DNA of 64,000 nt, taken from contig OZ034978.1 in the NCBI GenBank assembly GCA_964030785.1, forward strand, positions 11,467,953 to 11,531,952, written 5' to 3'. Made by a program: the position numbers and the translations under genes. Of this stretch, positions 24,898 to 36,109 are shown piece after piece. Source of the stretch: Siderastrea siderea (lineage: Eukaryota; Cnidaria; Anthozoa; Scleractinia; Rhizangiidae). How positions within the stretch are numbered: the stretch's first letter is position 1; each line of letters starts with the position of its first letter. The notes beneath the pieces were generated by a model. That model saw nothing but the letters and a program-made list of their open reading frames with translations. It was not told where the DNA came from and did no database searches.

Positions 24898-26052
24898 AGA
24901 GAACCCGTTAAACAACATATTTTACATCAATTATAGTGTTAAATATATAAAGAAGAGAAGACCTATGGAAATCAACCAGACTAGTTACCTTGCTTTATCT
25001 TTCCCGCTTTCGCGTTTTCGCTTTTGACCTAAGAGACTGGGCATGGGTTTGTGTCAAAGTTAGTCACTAACTGTTTGACTGTAACAGTTGCGATGTCATA
25101 ACTTTCCTTCCAAAAACAAGTGAAAAAGAAATACCTGGATAATAAGTTAGGGTCAGCTCTCTTATTTGTTAGGTAAAAGTAACACGTTTGGTTTGATACA
25201 AGTTTCATTGCACTGAAATTCGCATTTAACTGGAAGTGGTCAGTTGAATTTTGAGTTTCAACAACTGTGTGCTTCTATGGAGCTTGTTAGTGTGTATATC
25301 ACTTTGCTAAATTACTCCTCTTGACATTCTTTGTTTCAGAGGATTTGAGGCACGTGTAAATAGATAGTTATATATCACGTTTTTCTGAAGATAAAAGGTA
25401 TAAGGGTAAAGGTATATAACGTGAAGCTTTGATATTAGAGAATGCACGTAAAAAATATGCTATCGAGTCTCTTTTATGAAGTGTCTTTTTCAGTAGACAA
25501 GCTGATGTTTTAGTCCATGGCTTTTTAATTTTCTGTTTTTTTCCCTTTTATTTTGCTCAGGACTGTAAAGTGCGATTAAAACTTAATTAAAGGAATTTGG
25601 CGCTATAGAATTAATGAAGATAAAACGGTGTGAGCTTAAAATATAAATGTGTTCCGAAGAAAGCATTACGAGCAATTATCAATTGTTCTAAAATTTGTGG
25701 CCATCGACGCCCGAGTTGGACTTATAATTTTTATGATGATAGTAGTCATCTATTGTATACCTTGTATATCAAAATTATGGTTTTCATTTGTCCAAGGAGT
25801 TTCTTTGACTTGAATAAAACAAAATAAAGTAGACAGTAAAATGTTTGTGAGTATTATCTACTTTGGGGTTATTTCGTTAATTCCTACGTAACTTAACCAG
25901 TCACAAAAGAACGAACGCCTTTGATACTTGCTAAAGTCTGTCTATATAAGCGTATAGCTTGAACTATACAAACAAAAATCGGGTTTGGCGTAAAACAATG
26001 CTCTGTTGCCAGGCACGTGAAACCTGAGTTGTCCAGCTGACGCTGCCTAGAA

Positions 26053-26153
26053 ATAAGTTGCTTGTCAGTGTAAACCCGGGACCTTCTTTGTCTTGGCTGA
26101 AAAATATTAATAAGTTTCTTGTCAGTGTAAACCCGGGACCAACTTTGTCTTAG
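26053..26153 (+). repeat. Direct repeat, 57-bp period, two copies
   Basis: CTTGTCAGTGTAAACCCGGG occurs at 26061 and 26118, with similar flanks (AATAAGTT before, TTTGTCTT after). Simple local tandem duplication; no function seen. Confidence 0.7.
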
Positions 26154-26664
26154 CTGCTTGGCTAAGGAAACCCTGGTTTAAAGATTCACTGAAATAAGGA
26201 AACAAAATACAACAAAGAGACTGTAAAGGACATCTTATTGTCGAAAGACAGGCAGAATAAGGACGTCTTTGAAGCCACACGTGTTTCCCTCAGCGAAACG
26301 TTGATTTATTGTTTTCTCGCCTGCTCTATAGAGTTTTTAAACTCGACTGATACTATTCATAAAAGCTACTAATTGAAGTCGCAATTCAGACCTAGGTGGC
26401 TCCATAGGGCCGGGGCTCATCCCAGTTTCTGTAGCACGAAACAACTGGAAGTAAATGTACCCCCCCCCCCCCCTCCGCCCGGGTAGAGCGAGACAATATT
26501 TCGTGTATTAAATCATTTACACAGCAATGCAAAGACCAACCTAGGCTTGAAGCACCGATCCTGACGCACTACTACCACTTATACATGAAACGTACAACTA
26601 GAACAACTACTACTACACCGGCACTGTGCATCCACCACGAGCCCGAGAAACACTCTTCTCCTTT

Positions 26665-27060
26665 TGTTTTAACAGTTAGATCCTTTTATTACAGTGTTAT
26701 TACTACAAGACTTGATTATTGCAACTCACTTTTGTTTGGCATTCCAAAACGTTCTTTGAGAAAGCTCCAAAAATCGCAGAGTGCATAATGCCGCAGCTAC
26801 ACCGATCATGTAACACCAAGCAACACGTATTTCTGAACCAAGGACTTCATCGACGACTTCACGAGCTGGGTGACGATGAGCGCAGTGACCTCCTCGACGA
26901 TTACAGTCTAGTCAAAGGCAACTGAGATCTTCATCCATGAACCTAAAATCGGTATTAAAACTCAATCTAATGACCTGTGGTCGAAGAAGAGCCTTTTCAA
27001 TTGCAAGTCGGACACTTTGGAACTTCCTTTCGAACAACATTAATTAGACACTGCACATCA
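26665..27060 (+). mobile_element. LINE (CR1/jockey-like) remnant, post-RT region
   Basis: Broken plus-strand frames read SVITTRLDYCNSLLFGIPKR, then later RRAFSIASRTLWNFLS. Both blocks are characteristic of the region after the reverse transcriptase in CR1/jockey-type LINEs (TSRLDYCNSLL and FSVAAPTLWNSLP types). Several frameshifts; a dead 5'-truncated copy. A C-run at 26460-26474 lies 190 bp upstream. Confidence 0.7.
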
Positions 27061-27950
27061 AAAAATAAACACTTAGGCCCCTTTCAAAAATACACTTTTA
27101 GACAAGCTTATATTTTGAGTTAATCTATCTTTGAATTTTCTATTGTTACTCTGTTATTTTATTCGTGTACTGCGAAGTTCTAATTTGGAATTTGGCCGGA
27201 CTATAGAATGAATTATTATGAATGAATTGTTATTACCAGTGGACGAACTTCAGGAACCAGATATGGAAATACTTACCCGGCTAGTGTTTCCACACTATTT
27301 CTCTATTTATCTAATCATGCTACCATAAGTGATCGCGTGTCTGAAAACACAAAATCCTTTCATTGAATGTGTGGATGAAATCTCTTTCAAAGCGAAAAGG
27401 TGACCGGAGGTCGGTCCCTGGCATACCTCAGAGTCAAAACGTGAGACAAGTGATTTGGATTCTGACCTTTGAGTCTATGAATAAAACCCGCAAGTGTCAA
27501 CATGACAGTGAAAGCTGGTAAACAGTATACTTTAATTCCTGTGGTACTTTTTGTTTTTTTTTAAGATTTTCCAAAATGAAATTACTAAAAGTAAAGAATG
27601 CAGTGAAAGAAAGTTTGGAACAACACGTTAACTGTAAGGCAAACCTCAGAACTGGTTCGACGACGGAGAGAAACCTCGTCATCAAAACTGAGAAAAAAAT
27701 GGTGTTGCCGTACAACTTTGATACTAAAACAAAATTATGAAAAAGTTTTTTTTTTCCTGTTATTGTGAGTAAACGCATTGTTATTGTAAGTAAACACACA
27801 CCGTACAATGTTATGTCTGAAAAAATTAGCAAAAAAGTTTTCTTCCTGTTATTGCAAGTAAACGCATAAATCTTTAAAGGTTTTTTGTTGAAACATAAAG
27901 CTCAGTCATTTTTTTGTCTTTGATGGCAAAACTGTGCGTTTGCGTGTTAA

Positions 27951-30195
27951 AGTGCCACTGGGACCAGAATTTTGGTATTCCATATTTTTGCATTTTCGAA
28001 AACAGTCTGCGGTTGTTAGTCACCATGCCAAATTTCAACTCATTACGACGACTGGAAGTTGCTTTTTTCGGACGGTTTTTGTCGAGATTTTACGGTCGCC
28101 ATTACTGGCCCTTGTTCCGGAAGCCGGCTTGCGAATTAGCGGAAGTGACGTCAGAGGCTCACCTCAAACTTAGTACCTTCCATACGGTTACTTGCCACGG
28201 GAAATTTAACTCTCGCCGAGGGAAGATTTCCTGCCAACAGTTTTCTGTACGGCCTTGAAATTTTCGTTGCTGCAGCAGTTATAAAGGGTATTACTTGTGT
28301 TGTACAATGCTACAACAATAAATCCAACCACCGAGCTGGTATTTCGCTTCATCAAAGCCTTGCGAGCGGACCCGCAATGGAAAAATGGATAATGTTCGTA
28401 CTCACATATAGTGAAAATTTCAACCCGAGAGGTATTTTTGTCGGCTGTTCTGATCACCACGGACGAGTGTTTCCAGAGGGCTGTTCATGTCGAAGGATCC
28501 CAGAGGTCGATTATTCCATTGTGCTTTCCAACTATATGGGGGAAAAAGATCCGGAAAAAACGAGACGAAAGGTACCTAATCTTAACGCAGTTGAAGTGAT
28601 AGTTTGTTTCTTTTTCAACGCATCCACCATTGTGCAAAACTTATTTTCTTTTAACTTGTTATAAAATTTACTTTGTTTGTGGAAAACCCTTTCAGTTCTG
28701 CCGTCTGCTAGCGCGAAGATCTTCGGCGTAGTCCGCATAAAATGCATCCTGGGCGAATGCAGGACTGCCGCGATTAAGCCAATAGTTTGTATTGCTTGGC
28801 TTTGTTTCTTTTTCTTGTTTTAATTCGACGTGTGTTAATATATTTCAAACCAGTAATCGCTCAGAAGCATGGTCATTTATTTTATAGCATACCATCCTGA
28901 ATGTCGAGAAACTTTTCTCCTTATTCCCTGTCGGTGAAGAGTCGATTGACCTTATTGTTCAAAATATATAAAGGCTTCAACAGGTCAATTTAAGTTGGGA
29001 AAAATATCACACGCCAATCTTTGTCGAAGGGGTTTAAAATGTTATTTCTTTTAACTGTCACAGCAATCTTAGTAAATGAACTACCCTGAAAAATGATTAG
29101 ATATCAAGTTATTATTTTTACGCAATGAATAAAGCAAGTGAAAGTTTCGTTTCCTCGACGGTCCGCATGTTGTTGTTAAGCAGCAGAAAATTTTCCTTGT
29201 GGCTTTGATTTACACTACAAATATTTAGATTCCGGTCACACAAGGCCTCCAGTTCTTAAAAAAAGGTCTTGGTTTATTTCACTTTTTCGGCTCAAGTTAA
29301 AAATTCTACAAAAACTTCAAAATATTTAGAAACGCCAAGCACTGTGTTTCAATGCATTTATCGACCACTGTACTATGATGGACACAATAAGCTTCAACAG
29401 CTGACTGCCAGATGACTACAGCATTACGGCTCTTCAAGAAAGTTTCCCATACTATGCTAAGAATGGCCAAAAATCTCAATGCCTTACAATATATAATGAA
29501 TATAAACAACGGCAGACAAAATATAGCTTCTTTTATTTCTCCAGCGAAGCGAACAATAAAATCAATCGACCGATCGCATCAAATTCTAGCGTTTTTATAG
29601 GTGTTTTGTCTAAATTTCCAAAGCTTAAAACATCGGTTTTTCGAATAGCTGGACAGCGATTTATCCGTTGGATAAGAGTTATCCGCTCTTTGAGCAACTT
29701 GTGCCTGAACTGTAATCACTGTATAAGCATTATTTCGCGCATATTTTGAACTCCCGCCGATAAGGCGAGAAAAACAGACTTTGAACAGTTTGTTTACAAG
29801 CTTATAAGTTGAAATCTCCTGACATCCGTTCTTACATCGTACGGTAAGAAAAATTCTTTATTTGCCGAATGAAATGAATCCCCCGATGCTTCGGAAGCTA
29901 AAGACTGTTCCGAATCATAGAAATACTCTTCGGAGGTTTCGCAGCAGGCATCTTAAGTCAAAACACAAGGAAACGCGACTGAGGTGAGCCTCTGACGTCA
30001 CAAGCTATTAAATTGCACAATCACCCAGGAACACGTTTTCAGTAATGGCGGACACATTTTACGCAGCTTTGGAGCTAAAAAATATTAGGATGGACGGTTT
30101 CTTGTTCAGTTTTCTAGGTAAATATAGACACAACGCGATATTCTGCGACAGAATTTGGCCGAAATAAACCTACGAATTTTCGTCTCAGTGGCACT
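27951..30195 (+). mobile_element. Kolobok-like DNA transposon with decayed THAP domain, TTAA target site
   Basis: The ends are AGTGCCACTG at 27951 and CAGTGGCACT ending 30195, flanked directly by TTAA on both sides (27947-27950, 30196-30199). A subterminal pair GTGACGTCAGAGGCTCACCT (near 28144) is inverted near 29979-30000. At 28285-28600 a plus-strand frame reads CVVQCYNN and later CSDH, then shifts frame into DECFQRAVHVEGSQRSIIP. This is the C2CH pattern and tail of a THAP DNA-binding domain. No further transposase is readable in the remaining 1.5 kb. TTAA duplication with a THAP domain fits the Kolobok superfamily. Internally deleted or heavily decayed copy. Confidence 0.75.
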
Positions 30196-30199
30196 TTAA

Positions 30200-31932
30200 G
30201 AGCCAGCACGATCCAAGTTTTCTTGACAAGGTACACAGAGATTCTACGAGTAATAAGTTGTAATACCGTTATGAAAAGAGCTGGATTAACCTGTCCTTAC
30301 TAGTCTTGAAATGTTGTTTGCATAACACTCAAGTACCGCATTGTAATGAACGTAATGAATATTACTTGAAAAGATATTAAATTAACTTCAGCCTTTGTCA
30401 CTTTAGTTTACATTTCATCAGCCACGCTATTTGGCAGTAGTCCGTGGAGATCAAAACTGAGATGCAACTGATGAAGTTGACTTCAGTTCCATGCATTATG
30501 AACTCAAAGGTGGAAGTTTACGCAAAAATCTGCAAACTTTAATCTCCTGATGTCCTGCTTCAGCTTTTTTTGCGGCAAAGTTGAAAAGAAGTGGTCTGGT
30601 TGCTTTGTCTTTGCCAGGTTTGTTGTAGACGTTCTGTTAGTTCACCAGAGCTAATATAGTTCAAAATAAGCGGTAGTGATCTCAAAAGATATCAGCTAGT
30701 TCTTTATAACGATCACACCAAGTCTCAAAGTCACATTGAAGTTACATTGACATAAACTTGGTAAACAAACGACACTTGTATTCGATTCTACATCGCTTGT
30801 TATGCTATTTTCATACTAGCCTATAATTATATCTTTTACCTCATAGACTCAGTACAATTTAATTACCGGCGAATTAGGAACTGCTACCAGGACAAGTTTA
30901 GGATTGCAACCAAAACAATCTTCGTGGCGTTCTCATCTGTTGTGCTTCACCGGCTGAACAAGAACAACTGTTAGCATAATGAGTTAAACCAATTATAAGT
31001 CTTCAATTTTGTTTTCCCGTAGGTTCTCTTGTTAGGGGAAATTAAAACGGTAAAGAGAAGTCAAAAGTGGTTGGAGAGGAACGTTATAAGAAAAGTTGGT
31101 GTGATAAGTCAAAAGCTCACTGTTGTAAATGAAAGATGTTGAAAAGAGTTAAAAGAAAGACGAGTAAACAACACGTAAGTATTCCATCGTTGTCAGATTA
31201 TAAACACCCATGAATAACTGACGAAAAGAATTAGCTAGGTGATATTCATTCATTGTCTGAAGAAAAGTGAATACAGTCTCGCAAGGTACAGAGCTAAGCT
31301 AGGCCGAAGTGATCGATCACTGTCTGATGCAATGTTATAACTGACCTTCATTTCGAATTGGGTATGAACTTGTAGGGGCTGGGTCACTGTGCGAAAATTG
31401 AAACTTAAACTTTTAAGGTTTTAGTTCAGCACCTCCTTTGCAACAAAACCGCGAATAACATGAATTCTTTAAGAATCAGTAAAAAACGCGTAGTTCACTG
31501 ACTGACAGTTGAAATTTAAGCCTATAGCATACTTATTAAAGTTTCATTTCTAAGCGTCGCGGACGTTGTTGACTTATTTATATAGACGATTAAAAAGAAT
31601 AACATTGTGTTGATAAATTAAGTGCGTTAAAAAAATTCCCAGGTTGCATTAATGGAAATTAAACAACGTAAAGGCTCTTCGGTTTCAATTACTTGGGGTA
31701 TTCTTACGTCTTAAAAACGGTCTTACAATATATGTCATGTTTGGATAAGATTCCATAAGAAAGTTTTCAGGATACAAATGGGGAAATAATCCGACAAAAT
31801 AAAAATCAAAGTAATCTTCTCTGCGAACCGTCAGAAATTACCTTATCAGGCAAGAAATTGTTTTGAGTTGTAATCAATTTTGGCCAAAATATTATACGAC
31901 ACGATACGACACCTAAAGCTTCGATTCACAAA
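30200..31932. other. Intergenic region upstream of the coiled-coil gene
   Basis: No recognisable gene or repeat. The part next to 31933 presumably contains the promoter and 5' UTR of the downstream gene. Confidence 0.4.
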
Positions 31933-34900
31933 ATGGCGGAAACACAAAACGAGCGATACAGTAGATCAGCTACTAATTTGTCCAAATTTTGTATTTCGAC
32001 TCAGACAGAGAAAACATCGATGCCACTGGGAGCGCAGCACACCTTAAAATTAGCAAAAGCTATAAATATTGAGGTTTGTATATCTTGCCTGTGTCTTACC
32101 CAGTTATGTATGAAATATCAACTACCACACAAACGTTTCAAAACCCACTGGCTCTGTCTTCTCTTCTTGTTAAGATACAGCGATCAATCTCACAGTTTTT
32201 TATTCAAGGTGTCCTTTCCAGCGGTATCGATGGTTTTTCTTCAAGGTGGTCAATAAGAACAAACTCCAAAAGAAACCCAAAAAACTGGGAAAACAGTATT
32301 TTTAAGGAACAACAGACAGAAACTGCAAAATGTAGATCAATGAACCAAAACCCACTGTCAAAATTCGAGGTGTTAATTAACTTCCGTGTGAAACATGTTA
32401 GGTGCAAAGTCCTTCCAACTTTGCGGTTAGGGCAATTTTCGGTAATTAGAAGATGGACGTGCTAATGGAAAAAACCTACAAACTTTAAACTGACAGCAGG
32501 TCGTTGGCCAATAGTATTCAGAAGCTATCACCAATCGTAACCTGGCCGGTAAAGTAGTCTTAAATGAGTTGTATTGTAACTAAAGCTATTTGCGAAGTGT
32601 CCAAAAATAAACACTTCGTCATGGTGCTAAGTAAGTTCTTATAGTTACTGTTATTTTCATTTTTCACAGAGCGTAGAGAAAGCTGAAGATCTCAGTTTTA
32701 ATTCAGGAAAGAGGGAAACTCCTTCTGAGTTAGAACTTTTGCAGCAAGTTTCTACAGAATTGAAAGCCGAAGTGGGAACCCTGAAGGAACAGTTAGAACG
32801 AGAAAAGAAAACGTCGAACGAGGTGAAAAGTTTAAAAACACAGCAAGTATGTACTCTTACGTTTAAGCTGGCAAATGCAGTGAGACAACGGGAGCGCGTT
32901 GAGAAGGAACTGGCGACGGTACAAAAGGAAATGGAAGAACTTAAAGAAGTAGTAAAATCACAGAAGAAAGAATTGTACCGGAAAGGCAACGAAGATGAGA
33001 AGAATGTTAAGTTCACTGGCATGGTTGACCTTGCGGCACAGAACGAGAACGTCACACAAGTGATAAAAGAAAGTAAAGATGATGAAGAGGCAGTGGAGAC
33101 ACAAGAAAAAATGAAAAGCAAAAGTGAAAGTTTGACAAGTGGCGAGTTGACAAGAGTGAATGACCGCTCAACACAAGACGGCTACAAGAATGTCCAACAA
33201 CAGGTTAATAAAACGGAAGGAAATAAAGAAGTAATCAAAATCGCGGAGGAAGAACCAAAACCTGTTAAGTTGTTAATCCAGATTCAGCATGATAACAACG
33301 TAGCTGAAAATGCATGGCAACAACCTAGTTTAGACGAAACGAATGCGGCAATTAAGTACGACGAAACGAAAACTGGTGGTAAGAAGAGTGGATTTTCTTG
33401 TGGCCAAATTGATGGAGCTGATTCCTTGAGAGAGTCCCCAGTAGATGTAAATGATTCTTTGTACTTTGGAGTTCTGAACAACGACTGCGATAACCTGTTG
33501 ATTGACAACAGTTCGCTGGAAAATTCACCGCAAGCAAAAATCCACCAAGACTACGACCCCCAAATAGAAAATTCGCCGCTTTCATCTTTGGAGTTGAGTG
33601 AATTTGAAAATTTATCCATTCTGGATAATAACGGAGACAGCTTCCATCACGACGATTTTCAGAATTCGTCATCTGAAATATATGTGTCCAGTCGCGCAAC
33701 CTCTTCCTTTGAAACCTGCGAAGAGTTTGCCGCAGATGACAAAGAAAACATAACGCAAAATTTATGTACCCAAGGCGATATTTGTCCGATGAGTAAAAGC
33801 AGTTCTTCAGCTCCAAACGTGGACTGTAGTAATGCGAAAGATCTGCTAAACACCAGTGAGAAGAGAGACGAGATATTAGAGGAAGGGTTGCGAAAAAATA
33901 GACGAATGCCGCGTTCGGAAGATTCGTCCCCACCCACCTCCCCTGGTTTTATGTCTTCTGGTTACCTATCAAATGGTGCAGATGATGGGCTTACAAACTC
34001 TGTGATGCATCTTGGGATGACTGAAGATCATGTCATAGCAATGCACCCTGGGATGTATTGCGAAGCGCAAGAAGGGAATACGAAGATGTTTGCATATGAG
34101 TGTAAAAGAGATGACGTTTTCACAGGAAGTGAAAAGGCGCGGAAGATGAATCCTTTAAAAGATCTTGTCACGAAAGATCAAACTACATTAATAGAAAAGA
34201 GCGGCTTCATTTCCAGGGCTAATGCACACAGGCCAGAGAAATATATTGAAATAACCCCAAAAAAGCAAAATGACTTCTCGTCCCAAAATATGAGCGATGA
34301 AGTTGAAGAATTGAAGCAACAGCTGAAGAGCGCCTTGAAGGAGATCGAAGACTTGCGTCTCGAGAACAAAGAGATGAGGAAGGAGATGCAAAGGCTGTCT
34401 TCCTCCGCGGAAGAAAACGCATTTCTTCTGAAAACAACGCAGTTTACAGATCGGCTGCTGAGAGAGATGAGAGAGAGGGAGGCAAGGGTGCACGTGTCAC
34501 GAGCACACGCGACTTTGGAGAATTATGGATTGGAGAGGGACTTCGGCCATTCAGGAAACCCAGAATTCAGAAAAACGGGGTTGCACAAAAGCATGCAACG
34601 GAAAGAAGATTTGTTAAATCGATCCGCGCGAAGAAAAGCGTCCTTGCCACTGAAGCTTATTGGAGCAAAACTGAAAGAAATTACAAGATCTGTTGAAAAC
34701 ATGGCCATGGATCCTGATTTGAGTGGGGAAAGGCTGTCGAAGGCTGCTGCCCCAGATTTCGTGGATTACGAACACACATATCCAAACCTTAACGATTATT
34801 TTGAAGTGAAAGAGCAGTTGATAATTCCAGCACACTCCTCTGAAAGCCTTGCTGCTCAAAGCACATCTTTGGAGCACGAAATACCGCGGGAAATTTCACT

Positions 34901-35174
34901 CGGAACTTACACCTCTGTGGAAAATCTCGAAGGAGAAATATTTAATGGTGCTACGAACACTCAGAACCAAGTAACTGAAAGGGATGACGCGTGGAAAGAG
35001 AAACAATTATTCCAGTTTGCCAATCCCGCACAAGATCTTAGCGGCTTTGAAAATTGCTGGAACCGCGATTCTCGAGATTATGTCCAGCGATATATTGTTC
35101 GCTCGTCCGATTACATCGCAAAATTGCGAGACTTGAAACCTGAAGAAATTGCGTTTTATTCCAAGTTTCGTTAA
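31933..35174 (+). CDS. Large coiled-coil protein, unidentified (two exons, 881 aa)
   Basis: Exon 1 is 31933-32073 (ATG in good context AAAATGG, MAETQNERYS start); the donor follows ATT GAG. Exon 2 is 32670-35174, entered in phase 0 after TTTTCACAG. Residues about 60 to 155 form a strong coiled coil (ELKAEVGTLKEQLEREKK and following heptads), and a second lies at about 570 to 620 (EELKQQLKSALKEIEDLRLE). Between them is an acidic, Asn/Ser-rich, low-complexity stretch. The C-terminal 250 residues are basic, then acidic, without a motif I know. No signal peptide or membrane helix. Probably a cytoskeletal or scaffold-type protein, but this is only inferred from the coiled coils. Confidence 0.75.
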
Positions 35175-36109
35175 ACTCGAACTTTTATTTGCCTAATTTC
35201 GCTGTTTGTCGGAACACTATACAGCTCAGTACCAGGAAACCATAACAATACCGCAACCGGATTTATCCGCTGTAGCCTTTGCATGTGTTTAGAACCAGTT
35301 TTCCGTGGTAAATCTATTTATTACTCAGTGATTTGTAGAAATTCAATCAACATTTAATTAGGCAGTACCCAAGGAATCGGAATGCATGTTGAACACTCTG
35401 CATCTGATGCTTTTGTAAATAACCTATAGCTATTCACACATGGCCAAAACCCAAAGTGTAGAAATGAGCCTGCAGTCCTAATAATAGACCTCCGGCCAAT
35501 TTTTTTAATAGCATTATCAGGGGAGGCACATCCCGAAAATTTGGGTACGGGTGTGCGGGCTCACGCAAAATTTGATACTCTAATTCAGGGCTGCCCAGGA
35601 ACTGCTTCGGTTTGCGTAGACCTTTGAGAAGGGATTCAAATTTCTGATATTAATGGCAACACACTTCTCAAGCGAACATGATAATAAAAAAGTAGCTTCT
35701 TGTAAAATCCATACCCAATTCCAGAAAAGATCGCACAGACCTTGCCCTATTTCAGACCAAAATGGTCAAAATCTACATCACATTTCAGACTTAACTGAAT
35801 GACTCGAAAGACCATACTGTTTCCTCTTGCACGAATTCAAGGGCGTTTTAAGGGTTTTACTGAACACAAATGTAGTTTTTCCCAGGTTCTCAAGGACGAA
35901 CTAAATATCCTCAGACAGTGCTCTTTTGGCATAAAATTTTGCATATACATGTTCCGTTCAAGTCAAGTTTTAGCCACATTTTGTTCACGCGCAAAAGCCA
36001 ACTGCTTGATATCTTGCATGAAAGTGAAAACGCCAATTTCCAAGGACTTTTTTCATGGAATTTAACGGCCTTGAAATATGAAGTTAAACATAAACGTAAA
36101 GGACGTTCT
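35175..36109. other. Intergenic region after the coiled-coil gene
   Basis: No gene recognised; no clear AATAAA close to the stop at 35174. Sequence from about 36110 joins the 960-bp tandem repeat family. Confidence 0.4.

Noticed and set aside
33352..33933. 193-codon minus-strand open frame
   Set aside because: Lies wholly antisense inside exon 2 of the coiled-coil gene and has no domain; a shadow.
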